The position numbers were made by a program, and so were the translations under genes. Source: Streptomyces sp. LBL (GTDB taxonomy: Bacteria > Actinomycetota > Actinomycetes > Streptomycetales > Streptomycetaceae). From it: a stretch of 64,000 bases of DNA. The DNA lies in contig NZ_JARXYX010000007.1 of assembly GCF_029893585.1 (NCBI RefSeq), positions 124,001-188,000 on the forward strand, read 5' to 3'. The notes under the pieces are model-generated. The model had not been told where the DNA came from and did not search any database. It saw only the letters and a list, made by a program, of their open reading frames with translations. Positions 55,103-63,777 of this stretch are shown one piece after another; positions within the stretch are counted from its first letter, which is position 1, and every line of letters begins with the position of its first letter.

Positions 55103-56314
55103 TTGACGACCTTTTCACTACTCGACCGGCGAGGGGGAAAGCACTCCCTTATCGCCCAGCCTGGCGACACCGTCGCGTCCGTGCTGCTGCGCAACCACAT
55201 ACCCCCGACATCGGTCCTCACCTACAGCGGCCAGGAACGCATCGTCGTCGACGACCACGTCATAGACCCTGAGCAGACGTACGAGGCCCGGCTGATCGAG
55301 GGCTACGACTTGGCCGGAATCCGTAGGCTCTTCGAGAGCCGGGACAGCAGCGCCGCATACATCCGGAGGCGTCTTTCGGTCGCTTCCGATGGAGCACTGG
55401 CGATGGAGCGAGCGCCGCTAGATCTTCCGTCCGCCGCCGCGCATGTCGACACGATGGTGCGGGAGACCATCAACGAGTTCAAGCTGATGAGCGACGGCGA
55501 CCGGGTAGTTCTCGGCCTGTCCGGCGGGGTCGACAGCGGGTCCCTCCTGATGTTGCTCGCTGCTCACCGGGAGGCAGAAGAACTAGCAGACGTCCAGATC
55601 GAAGCGGCGACCTTCCAGGACTTCGACAGTAAATGGTCGGAGACCTTCGACTTCGCCGCGGCTCTGGCTGCCAAGCACGGGGTGCGGCATCACGTGCTCG
55701 AAGCGGGCCTGGCTGAGGAGGTCTTTCACCTCAACCGGCCCATTGCGCAGATCCTCATGCTCTTGATGGAGACCGAGGACGCCCACTTCGCCATGTATGC
55801 CGACCACCACTCCACCCGCCGCGTCCTGGAGGTCTTCGCTGATCGTGTCGGGGCCCGGAAGATCGCGCTCGGGCTGCACACCACCGACTTGCTCGCCGGG
55901 ATGATGAACGCCCACACCACCGGCTTCACCATGGGGCAAGTCCCTTCCCGCACAGTCGGTCCGTACGAGTACATCCTCCCTCTGGCGTTCACCCCGAAGC
56001 GGGAGTTGCACCTGTACTACACGCACCACACCGGCCACGCCCCGAAGCAGACCACGCCCAATCAGTGGGAATTCAACCCTACTGACCGGAACTTCTACTA
56101 CTACCTCGCCGACCAGCTCCAATGGTCCTGGCCGGGTATCGAGACGTGGATGTTCACCGCCCACGCCCAGCATGCCGCTGCCCATCCCGCGGTCTTCAAG
56201 GAGTGCGAGAACTGCGGGGCCTCCGTGAGCCTGCAGACCATGGCCGATGCGCCGTGGGCGGGCGTGTGCGACGTGTGCGCGCTGCTCGACAAGCACGGCT
56301 GGATCCGCCACTAA
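55103..56314 (+). CDS. PP-loop ATP-pyrophosphatase with N-terminal beta-grasp-like segment (TtcA/TtuA type)
   Basis: A 403-aa product; TTG 55103 follows GGAGGAG. Residues 1-70 have the strand pattern of a ThiS/ubiquitin-like beta-grasp domain (SLIAQPGDTVASVLLRN, then VVDDHVIDPEQTYEARL) but no Gly-Gly end. The ATP-binding PP-loop SGGVDSGS is at 140-147. A Cys4 zinc ribbon (CENC 368-371, CDVC 389-392) closes the protein. TtcA/TtuA enzymes adenylate a carbon-oxygen group and replace oxygen with sulfur, usually on tRNA. In this setting the peptide or a small molecule is a likelier target. The fused carrier-like domain is unusual. Confidence 0.78.
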   Translation: MTTFSLLDRRGGKHSLIAQPGDTVASVLLRNHIPPTSVLTYSGQERIVVDDHVIDPEQTYEARLIEGYDLAGIRRLFESRDSSAAYIRRRLSVASDGALAMERAPLDLPSAAAHVDTMVRETINEFKLMSDGDRVVLGLSGGVDSGSLLMLLAAHREAEELADVQIEAATFQDFDSKWSETFDFAAALAAKHGVRHHVLEAGLAEEVFHLNRPIAQILMLLMETEDAHFAMYADHHSTRRVLEVFADRVGARKIALGLHTTDLLAGMMNAHTTGFTMGQVPSRTVGPYEYILPLAFTPKRELHLYYTHHTGHAPKQTTPNQWEFNPTDRNFYYYLADQLQWSWPGIETWMFTAHAQHAAAHPAVFKECENCGASVSLQTMADAPWAGVCDVCALLDKHGWIRH

Positions 56315-56329
56315 ATCTGGAGGGTGACC

Positions 56330-57817
56330 TTGAGCAGCAACCAGGAAAAGACAGCCAGGCGCAGGCTTCCGCTGATCACCGACCACGACTTGGCCCCCCT
56401 GAAGGCCGCCGGCGTCGTAGACGGCCACCAAGCGTTCCCCGTCGGCGACCACGAGACACTGTTCTCCAACGAGGAGCTGATCACCCCGCTCCAGCCCTAC
56501 CCCGGGGCTGTACTGCCGCGCATAGCAGGCCGCACCGCGTACCCGATTCCAGACCGGCCCGGCGACTATGGAACCTACACAGACTTCCGCAAAGCACCCA
56601 AATACATGGCGCAGTGGGTTCACTGGAAGAACCGCGCGAACATGGTTCTCGAAGGCCGCTACCACGAGCTTCCCCCCGCGCACTTCGAGGGCATCTTCAC
56701 CCTGGTCTGCAACTTCATGTGCCCGCACTGCACCCGCCGCGTCACCCGCACCAAATGGGTCGAAGACGGCACCTGGGAGCACAACACTGAAGTCGAGAAG
56801 AAGAACACGATGCACCCCGCCGGCCTCAGGCGGGTCATCGACCAGCTCGCGCTGCACCGCACCGACGACCAGATGGGCATCGTGTGGGGAGGCGGAGACC
56901 CGACCGCCAATCCCTACACCTACGACGGGATGATGTACGCCCGGAACCTGGGCATTACCTCCAGCTTCCTCACTAATGGCACCTTCCTCGAAGTAGACCG
57001 CTGCCTAGACGCCGACCCGACGCTGATCAGGATCAGCCTCAACTGCGGAACCGAAGAAACGTATCGCAAGTTCCACGGCTATCCGCGCGGATGGGACTAC
57101 TTCGACCGGGTCAAAGCCAACATGCGCGATCTAGCTCGCCGCAAGCTCGAACGCGGCGCCCGGACTCTGGTCGGCATCTCTCTGATCACTGACGAGCGCA
57201 ACATGGACGACACAGTCGCCGCCGCGAAGGAGATCCGCGCCGTCGTCGAGGAAGCCGGCCCCGGCATCGACTACGTCATCGCCCGCCCCGTCATGAACTA
57301 CGAGCACTTCGACGACGATTGGGCTCGCGTCAAGGACGGCACCAAGCAGCGCGCCCTCGACTTGGTCAGCGATGGCGGCGAGGCGTGGAGCATCATCAAC
57401 GACCTCGGCATTCCCCTCGTCCTCATCAAGGACTCTTACGAAACTCCACCGGCCCCCGAAACGTACGAGGGTACGGACTGTCTGGCCTACGGGATGTACG
57501 GCGAACTGCGCCACAACGGCGATGTCCAACTGTGCTCCGACTCCTACGGCAACCCCGAGTACACCGTCGGGAACCTCTTCGAGAACACACTCGAAGAAAT
57601 CTGGAGATCCGACCGGCGTCGCGAGGTCCTGGACAAGGTCAACGCCAAGAAGTGCTTCCAGACGGCGTGCCCGCACAACTCTCGAGGCCACCACCACAAC
57701 CGGGTCTTCCATCAGATCGAAAAACTCCGGCAGGCAGGGGAGATCGAGCGGGTCCGCCGCTGGATGGACGACCTCAGGGAAGTCACCTACCCCCTCGGAC
57801 ACTCCTTCTTCGTCTGA
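56330..57817 (+). CDS. radical SAM enzyme, SPASM-like, first of two
   Basis: TTG 56330 is chosen because GGAGG lies six bases upstream; GTG 56324 would be too close to it. A 495-aa protein. The SAM cluster motif CNFMCPHC places Cys at about 127, 131 and 134, followed by GIVWGGGDPT. Late Cys (DCLAYG, QLCSDSYGN, KCFQTACP) suggest extra iron-sulfur clusters of the SPASM/twitch type, typical of peptide-modifying enzymes. It shares the C-terminal region and the ending HSFF with the next enzyme, so they are paralogues. Confidence 0.87.
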   Translation: MSSNQEKTARRRLPLITDHDLAPLKAAGVVDGHQAFPVGDHETLFSNEELITPLQPYPGAVLPRIAGRTAYPIPDRPGDYGTYTDFRKAPKYMAQWVHWKNRANMVLEGRYHELPPAHFEGIFTLVCNFMCPHCTRRVTRTKWVEDGTWEHNTEVEKKNTMHPAGLRRVIDQLALHRTDDQMGIVWGGGDPTANPYTYDGMMYARNLGITSSFLTNGTFLEVDRCLDADPTLIRISLNCGTEETYRKFHGYPRGWDYFDRVKANMRDLARRKLERGARTLVGISLITDERNMDDTVAAAKEIRAVVEEAGPGIDYVIARPVMNYEHFDDDWARVKDGTKQRALDLVSDGGEAWSIINDLGIPLVLIKDSYETPPAPETYEGTDCLAYGMYGELRHNGDVQLCSDSYGNPEYTVGNLFENTLEEIWRSDRRREVLDKVNAKKCFQTACPHNSRGHHHNRVFHQIEKLRQAGEIERVRRWMDDLREVTYPLGHSFFV

Positions 57818-57858
57818 CCGCCGGGCCTGCCTAGCTGCCCACCGGAGGCCCAACCATC

Positions 57859-59172
57859 ATGAACACCACTGGAAGCACGCGCACGCGCACGCGCTGGCCA
57901 CTGCCCGACCAGGTCGCCACATGGGGCGACCTGGAAGCATTCCGTGCCTCCCGCGTGGAAAGCGGGCAGTGGGTCTTCTGGGAGGACCGAGCCGACCTGG
58001 TCCTCCAAGCCCGCTACGACGACGTCAAACCCCTCCACATCGAACTGTCTCCCACCTACCTGTGCAACTTCGCCTGTCCTTGGTGCAGTTGCCGCAGCGC
58101 ACGGGAGGACTGGTCAGACGACGATGTCTTCAACCACCCCCGCGCTACCCCCATGACCGTCATGCGGAAGGACAAACTCGACCACGTTCTCACCCACCTC
58201 GCCGAAGACCAGGTGGGCATCATGTGGGTCGGCGGTGAACCGACCATGAATCCGCTGATGTACCCCGCCGCTCTCCGCGGCACCGAACTCGGCCTCCAGC
58301 AATGCCTGTTCACCAACGGCAGCCTCCTCCAGCCCAAGCGCATTGCGACCTTGTTCGACGCCCGCTTGGCATTCATCAGGGTCAGCCTCAACGCCGTAAC
58401 CCCTGACGTCCACCAGGCCCACCACGACTACGACCCCCGCCGCGGATATGCCAAGCGGGTCATGGACAACCTGCGCGCTCTGGCTGAGACAGGCGCACGC
58501 CGACAGGGATCAACCAAGGTCGGGGTGTCGGTGGTCGTCGATGAACGTAACCTCGACGACCTTGAAGCCACAGCCGAGCACCTATGCCGCCTCGCCGAGA
58601 AATACGGGCACGGCGCCGTCTCCTATGCGATCTTCCGCCCCGCATTCCCTTTGAACACGGCGCAGATCGACATGCGCCCGGACACCGTCGACCGCTTCCT
58701 CAACGCAGTCGGTCCGGACTCTCCGTGGAACCGGCGGATGCGCGAGGCGGGCATTGACGTAGTAGTGCCCGAACAGTCGCTCTCAACCCAGAACGAGACG
58801 CCAGCGGACCTTCCCGTCCGCGACGACATGGGATGCCTCTCCGCTGGCTGGTTCGGAGAGATCACCCCGAACGCCGACATGGTTCTGTGCTCAGACCAGT
58901 ACGGCAACCCCGACTACTTCATCGGGAACGTCGCCACCACCCCTCTCACGGCACTGTGGGCAGGCGAGGGGCGCCGCACGGCCCTCGAACACGCCCGACA
59001 GACCTCCTGCTACACCACCTCCTGCCCTCGCAACGGCCGCGGCTACTTCTTCAACCGCATATTCCGGCAGGTCGAGAACCTGCGCAGGCAGGGACGCATC
59101 CACGAGGTGGCCGCATGGATGGAAGACCTCCGCGCCGTGCTGCCCCGCCCGACCCACAGCTTCTTCCTATGA
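57859..59172 (+). CDS. radical SAM enzyme, SPASM-like, second of two
   Basis: A 437-aa paralogue of the previous enzyme; ATG 57859 follows GGAGG. The cluster motif CNFACPWC has Cys at about 69, 73 and 76, then GIMWVGGEPT. C-terminal Cys (GCLSAGW, VLCSDQYGN, SCYTTSCP) mirror the first copy. It probably performs a related step on the same substrate, such as a carbon-carbon or carbon-sulfur bond. It lacks about 50 N-terminal residues of the first copy. Its stop overlaps the reductase ATG. Confidence 0.87.
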   Translation: MNTTGSTRTRTRWPLPDQVATWGDLEAFRASRVESGQWVFWEDRADLVLQARYDDVKPLHIELSPTYLCNFACPWCSCRSAREDWSDDDVFNHPRATPMTVMRKDKLDHVLTHLAEDQVGIMWVGGEPTMNPLMYPAALRGTELGLQQCLFTNGSLLQPKRIATLFDARLAFIRVSLNAVTPDVHQAHHDYDPRRGYAKRVMDNLRALAETGARRQGSTKVGVSVVVDERNLDDLEATAEHLCRLAEKYGHGAVSYAIFRPAFPLNTAQIDMRPDTVDRFLNAVGPDSPWNRRMREAGIDVVVPEQSLSTQNETPADLPVRDDMGCLSAGWFGEITPNADMVLCSDQYGNPDYFIGNVATTPLTALWAGEGRRTALEHARQTSCYTTSCPRNGRGYFFNRIFRQVENLRRQGRIHEVAAWMEDLRAVLPRPTHSFFL

Positions 59173-60149
59173 CCCCTGCCCACCCCCCTCTGCGGCGCCT
59201 GGGAGTGGGCGGCCCGGCGATACACCCCCTGGTGCTCGGGACTATGAACTTCGGTCCCCACACCCCCGAGCCTGCGGCGCACCGCATCCTCTGCGCGGCC
59301 GTCGACCTCGGCATCACCCTCATCGACACGGCCAACGTCTACGGATGGCGGCCCGGTGGAGGATGGACCGAGCAGATCATCGGCCGCTGGCTGAAGCGCA
59401 GCCCGCACGCCCGCGATCGAGTCTTGATCGCCACCAAGGCGTACCGGCCCGTGGACGACTGGCCAAACTCCGGCGGCCTGTCGGCCCTGAGCGTCCGCCG
59501 CGCCTGCGAACGCTCCCTGCGCAACCTCGGCGTCGACACGATCGACCTGTTCTTTCTCCACCATGTCGACCGGACCACACCTATCCACGAAACTCTCTGC
59601 GCCTTGGAAAGCCTCCGGACTCGCGGCCTCATCCGCTCCTTCGGCTACTCCAACTTCGCCGGCTGGCACCTTGCTCAAGCCCAAGAGACCGCGCGAACCG
59701 CTGGCTTTCCCGGCGGCGTGGCCGAACAGTGCCTCTACAACCCCATGGTCCGCGCCGCCGAACTCGACGTGATCCCCGCCTGCACCGAGTACGGCATGGG
59801 AACGCTGGCGTGGAGCCCCCTCAACCGCGGTCTCCTCGCCGGCCTCACAGGGGCAGGACCCCGCAGAAACGACCCGCGCACCACCGCAACCCACAGGCGC
59901 CACACAAGGGCCCTGGAAGGCTTCTGGGACGCCTGCGCGCATCTCGGCATCCGACCCGCCCAGGCGGCCCTAGCGTGGGTGCTCAGACGTGTCACCGCGG
60001 CCGTGATCGGTCCGCGCACCGAAGCTCACCTGCGAGACGCTGCTGCCGCCCTCGACCTCATCACCAGCGAAGAACTCTTCAAGACCCTGGACACTGAGAT
60101 CGACGGCGCATTCCCGCCGCCGCGTCCCCTCGAGGGAGCCGACCCGTGA
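59169..60149 (+). CDS. aldo/keto reductase
   Basis: A 326-aa NADPH-dependent carbonyl reductase-fold protein. It shows LVLGTMNFG, then GITLIDTANVYG with the catalytic Asp (about 53) and Tyr (about 58), DLFFLHHVD, a cofactor-site GYSNFAGWHL and a terminal AVIGPRT. The start ATG overlaps the radical SAM stop and its end overlaps the amidohydrolase GTG. It probably reduces an aldehyde, ketone or imine made by the upstream enzymes. Confidence 0.87.
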   Translation: MTPAHPPLRRLGVGGPAIHPLVLGTMNFGPHTPEPAAHRILCAAVDLGITLIDTANVYGWRPGGGWTEQIIGRWLKRSPHARDRVLIATKAYRPVDDWPNSGGLSALSVRRACERSLRNLGVDTIDLFFLHHVDRTTPIHETLCALESLRTRGLIRSFGYSNFAGWHLAQAQETARTAGFPGGVAEQCLYNPMVRAAELDVIPACTEYGMGTLAWSPLNRGLLAGLTGAGPRRNDPRTTATHRRHTRALEGFWDACAHLGIRPAQAALAWVLRRVTAAVIGPRTEAHLRDAAAALDLITSEELFKTLDTEIDGAFPPPRPLEGADP

Positions 60150-61321
60150 ACGAACCAACCGTTGACGATCTTGTGCTCCTGCGCAGGATCCGGCGGGTGA
60201 TCCATCGCCACCCTGAGACAGCGCACCGAGAGCATCGCACCGCCGCCTACGTCGAACGTCTCCTCACACGGTTCGGGCTTGCGCCCTTCCGCCCGGCCCC
60301 CACCAGCGTCGCCGTCCGCATCGGACCATCCACAGCCGACCTCGTGATCGGCTTCCGCGCGGACCTCGACGCCCTCCCCATCCCAGAAGAAACCGAGGCC
60401 CCGTACCGCTCAGGCATCCCTGGCGTCATGCACGCCTGCGGTCACGACGGGCACGCCGCAGCCGTCCTGACACTTGGCCGCCGACTTGCCGCCGATCCAC
60501 CCCGCTCCCACGCCGTACTCCTCGTCTTCCAGCAAGCCGAGGAATCCCACCCCTCGGGCGCACCCCTCGCACTGCAAGGGCTCCCGGCCGACATGCGTCC
60601 CCCCTTGTTCTTCGGGCTCCACCTGTGGCCCGAACTGCCGACCGGCGTGATCGGCCTGCGCTCCGGCCCGCTCCTGGCCTCGGTGGCAGGCATCACGATC
60701 CGGATCACCGGTAGCCAGGGCCGCTCCCATGGAACACAGGCCGAGGCCGGGGGCGTGGACGCTCTGAACGCCGGGGTACTCCTGTACGGCATGCTGCCTA
60801 CCACGCCTGCGGGCCGGACACTGGACGAAGACCATCCGCATGCCCTCCACATCGGGAGGCTTGCCGGTGGCGTTCTCCCGCACCGCGTGCCAGTCGAGTG
60901 TGAGATCCGCGGCACGCTGCGAGCCCTCTCAGAGAGCGCCGAATCGGAAGCCCTCAGCCAGATACAAGCACTGGCAGCGATGGCTGCGGCCCGGACGGGC
61001 GCCGCCATCGACGTGAAAGTGGAGCAGGACATCCGGCCACCGCTGTGCAACACGGAGTCGGCCGTAGATCTGGCTGCCGAAGCCTGCCGGGCGACAGGAG
61101 CCACGTGGCGCCCCTACCCGCCCCGGCCGATCGGGGTCAGTGACGACTTCGGCTGGTATCTGAAAGGCGCCGACGGTGCCATGCTCCTCGCCGGATGCGG
61201 CACCGGCCCGTCGCCCGCCGATCTGCACACCTCGCGCTTCGACTTCGACGAACAGGCCCTCCTGCCCATCGTCGACGTCTTCACATGGCTAGCGCACAAC
61301 CCGCGGAGGAGTACGCGGTGA
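60146..61321 (+). CDS. M20-family amidohydrolase/peptidase
   Basis: A 391-aa zinc enzyme of the M20 group (N-acyl amino-acid amidohydrolase-like). It shows GFRADLDALP at about 69-78, HACGHDGH at about 96-103, QQAEE near 130 and a late SDDFGWYL. GTG 60146 overlaps the reductase stop. In a peptide pathway it could remove the leader remnant or an acyl group and release the final product. That role is inferred; the family also includes carbamoylases and indole-acetyl-amino-acid hydrolases. Confidence 0.87.
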   Translation: MNEPTVDDLVLLRRIRRVIHRHPETAHREHRTAAYVERLLTRFGLAPFRPAPTSVAVRIGPSTADLVIGFRADLDALPIPEETEAPYRSGIPGVMHACGHDGHAAAVLTLGRRLAADPPRSHAVLLVFQQAEESHPSGAPLALQGLPADMRPPLFFGLHLWPELPTGVIGLRSGPLLASVAGITIRITGSQGRSHGTQAEAGGVDALNAGVLLYGMLPTTPAGRTLDEDHPHALHIGRLAGGVLPHRVPVECEIRGTLRALSESAESEALSQIQALAAMAAARTGAAIDVKVEQDIRPPLCNTESAVDLAAEACRATGATWRPYPPRPIGVSDDFGWYLKGADGAMLLAGCGTGPSPADLHTSRFDFDEQALLPIVDVFTWLAHNPRRSTR

Positions 61322-62205
61322 CACCCCAGGCAAGCCATCTGAGCCCCGCCCTGGTCGCGGTGGACGCGGAGACGGTCGGTGGCATCGAGCGCCTGTGGAG
61401 CACCCTTGGACTCTCCGACACTGCCCTCAAAGACCCGCAGCGACAAAAAGCATGGCGGCACCGGCTCTACGACACGGTCGGCGAGCCGTGGGAACAGGTT
61501 GTGCGGCAAGTGCGTGAGGGCCTGGACACCGAGCCGCATGCGGCAGTCATCACCTCGCACCCGCCACGGCAGGCGTCAGTACCGCTGCTCGCCGCCCTGT
61601 CAGCCGCCCTGGGCGCCCTCGTCGTCCCCCAGACGATGGGGCAGACGCTGCATGTCCTACGCCTACACGCCCCGGACGGCGCCGATACCCGCTGGCACAC
61701 CGACGGGGCAGGCTGGGCCCGGCAGAACGACTTCACATGCCTGCTCTGCATCAAGCCCGCACAGGAAGGAGGCGCCACCGAGCTCCTCCCCTGGGCGGTA
61801 CTGCGGTCCGCCCTCGCACGAGATCCAGACCTCTGGCGCAGGCTATGGGGGACGGATGTTCCGTGGATCCTGGACGACGAAAGCGGCGCTGGTACGGCCT
61901 TCACGCCAATCGTCACTTCGGAAGGCTTGCGCTACCTGCGCGAGCAGATCGAATCTGCCGCCGCAGCATTCCCGCACCTCGCCCACGACCTCCACGACCT
62001 GGACGACAGCTTGCACCAAGCACTACTGTCCACCACCGGCCATCTCGCGCTACGCCTCACCGAGGGCAAGGTCCTGGTGTTCGACAACCGGCGCTCTCTG
62101 CATCGCCGCGGCCCGCTGCCCGAGGGGAATGCCGGAGAACGGACGCTGGTACGAACGCGCCTCACCAACCCCACCTGGAGCAGGAACCTAAACGACCTCG
62201 ATTGA
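61318..62205 (+). CDS. Fe(II)/2-oxoglutarate-dependent oxygenase, TauD/TfdA-like
   Basis: A 295-aa product; GTG 61318 overlaps the amidohydrolase stop (GTGA). The iron-binding motif RWHTDGAGW gives His (about 127) and Asp (about 129). The distal His and the 2-oxoglutarate-binding Arg fall in SLHRRGPL and the RTLVRTRL region near the C-terminus. Such enzymes hydroxylate, desaturate or ring-close unactivated carbons. It is the last enzyme of the operon and probably tailors the product. Confidence 0.82.
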   Translation: MTPQASHLSPALVAVDAETVGGIERLWSTLGLSDTALKDPQRQKAWRHRLYDTVGEPWEQVVRQVREGLDTEPHAAVITSHPPRQASVPLLAALSAALGALVVPQTMGQTLHVLRLHAPDGADTRWHTDGAGWARQNDFTCLLCIKPAQEGGATELLPWAVLRSALARDPDLWRRLWGTDVPWILDDESGAGTAFTPIVTSEGLRYLREQIESAAAAFPHLAHDLHDLDDSLHQALLSTTGHLALRLTEGKVLVFDNRRSLHRRGPLPEGNAGERTLVRTRLTNPTWSRNLNDLD

Positions 62206-62211
62206 CGCGGA

Positions 62212-62241
62212 AGGGCCCCGCCGGCGACGCCCAGGGGCCCT
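62212..62241. terminator. bidirectional terminator between the operon and serS2
   Basis: AGGGCCCC and GGGGCCCT form an 8-bp stem in the 53-base gap between convergent genes, suitable for ending both transcripts. Confidence 0.6.
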
Positions 62242-62258
62242 CCTCACATCTCCTGGCA

Positions 62259-63539
62259 TCATCCCAGGGGCTCGAGGATCTTCTTCCCCATGTAGGGAAC
62301 CAGCACCTCAGGAAGCTCCACCGTGCCATCGGGCCTTTGCCCATGCTCCAGCAGCGCCGCCCACACGCGGGGCGTGACAATCCCGGTTCCGTTCAGCGTG
62401 TGCACGGGCGCCGTCTTCCCCTCCGCCGTGCGGTAACGGATGTTCCCCCGCCGGGCCTGGAAATCACTGAAGTGACCGACCGACGCGCACTCCAGCCACT
62501 TGCCGACACCAGGCGCGTAGACCTCAAGATCAAAGATCCGCGTCGAGGAGAACGTCAGGTCACCCGTGCACAGGTCCACGACCCGGTAGGGAAGCCCCAG
62601 CATGCGTAGCGGCTTCTCAGCATCAGCCAACAGCGCATCGAACTCCTCCTGAAACGTCTCGGGAGTACAGATGCGCACCAGCTCCACCTTGTGGAACTCA
62701 TGCACCCGCTGAAAGCCCCGCGTGTCCTTCCCAGCCGAACCAGCCTCGCGCCGGAAGCTCGCCGTGTGCGTCATGTAACGCTTCGGAAGATCCCCGGGCT
62801 CCAGGATCTCGTTCTGGTGCAGACCTGTGAGCGGAACCTCACCGGTGGGCACCAACCACAGATCGTCCAGCGTGGTGTTGTACGCATCATCGGCGAACTT
62901 TGGCAGGTGGCCGGTTCCCTCCATGATCGGACCGCGCACTAGGTGAGGCACGACCGTCTCAAGATAGGTGTCCCGATGGATGTCCAACCCGAACTGCACC
63001 AGAGCCCGCAACAGCCTCGCCCCGTCACCGTACAGGAGCGCAAACCCTGATCCGCTGAGCTTCGCCGCCCGCTCGGGGTCGAATACCTTCAGGTCAGCGG
63101 CGATATCCCAGTGCGGCCGGTACTCCTTCCCCTGGAACATCTCCACGGAAGGCCCTTCACGCCGCAGAACGACATTGCTGTCCTCCGTGCTCCCGACCGG
63201 AGCATCCGGAGAGGGCAGGTTCGGCAGGCGCAGCATATGGTGGCGGAACTGCTCCTCCGCCTCCCGGTACTCGGCCTCCTGCTTGCTGATCTGCGCCTTC
63301 AGCTCCCCCAGGCGCTTCCGTTCCTCCATTGCTGCGGGATCGCGCTGGGCGAGGAGCTTCCCGACCTCCTTGGAGCGCCGGTTCATCTCGGCCCGAAGGG
63401 TCTCCAGCTCAGAGAGTGCCGACCTGCGGTCCAGGAGGGCAGCGTGAGCCTGGTGCACAGCCTCGGGGGACGTTCCCTTCTTCTCCAGAGCCGCTGCGAC
63501 AGCTTCCACATCGTGGAGCAACAGATTCGGGTCGATCAT
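62259..63539 (-). CDS. serS2: divergent second seryl-tRNA synthetase
   Basis: A 426-aa class II synthetase that charges tRNA-Ser. The N-terminal arm is a long coiled coil (about residues 25-100). Motif 2 is FRREAGSAGKDTRGFQRVHEF and motif 3 region contains ASVGHFSDFQARRGNIRYR. ATG 63539 follows GAGAGGTG. The N-terminus (MIDPNLLLHDVEAV) differs clearly from the Streptomyces housekeeping enzyme as I remember it, so it is probably an extra copy. In other clusters such copies give resistance to synthetase inhibitors (albomycin) or supply seryl-tRNA (valanimycin). It is convergent with the peptide operon. Confidence 0.85.
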   Translation of the reverse strand: MIDPNLLLHDVEAVAAALEKKGTSPEAVHQAHAALLDRRSALSELETLRAEMNRRSKEVGKLLAQRDPAAMEERKRLGELKAQISKQEAEYREAEEQFRHHMLRLPNLPSPDAPVGSTEDSNVVLRREGPSVEMFQGKEYRPHWDIAADLKVFDPERAAKLSGSGFALLYGDGARLLRALVQFGLDIHRDTYLETVVPHLVRGPIMEGTGHLPKFADDAYNTTLDDLWLVPTGEVPLTGLHQNEILEPGDLPKRYMTHTASFRREAGSAGKDTRGFQRVHEFHKVELVRICTPETFQEEFDALLADAEKPLRMLGLPYRVVDLCTGDLTFSSTRIFDLEVYAPGVGKWLECASVGHFSDFQARRGNIRYRTAEGKTAPVHTLNGTGIVTPRVWAALLEHGQRPDGTVELPEVLVPYMGKKILEPLG

Positions 63540-63777
63540 CCTGCACCTCTCGAAGGGGGTAAGTGGCGCCGGACCGCCCCCCGCACGGAGAGGAGCACGG
63601 TACGCCACAAAGACATCGTGTCACGGTAGGGGGAATCCATGCGTCGCACAAAAACGCACGATCAGGTCGATAAGCGGGTTGGTAGGGGGCACTGCCAGCC
63701 GCCTGCCAAGGACCCCGCCGCGTGACGGTGGCCGTGTGCGCCGGGCGCTGTCCGACATCAGTCATAGCGTCGGCTGA

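Noticed and set aside
62259-63539. Housekeeping seryl-tRNA synthetase
   Set aside because: The N-terminal arm differs from the usual Streptomyces enzyme as I recall it, and the gene is convergent with a biosynthetic operon. I cannot exclude it without the rest of the genome.
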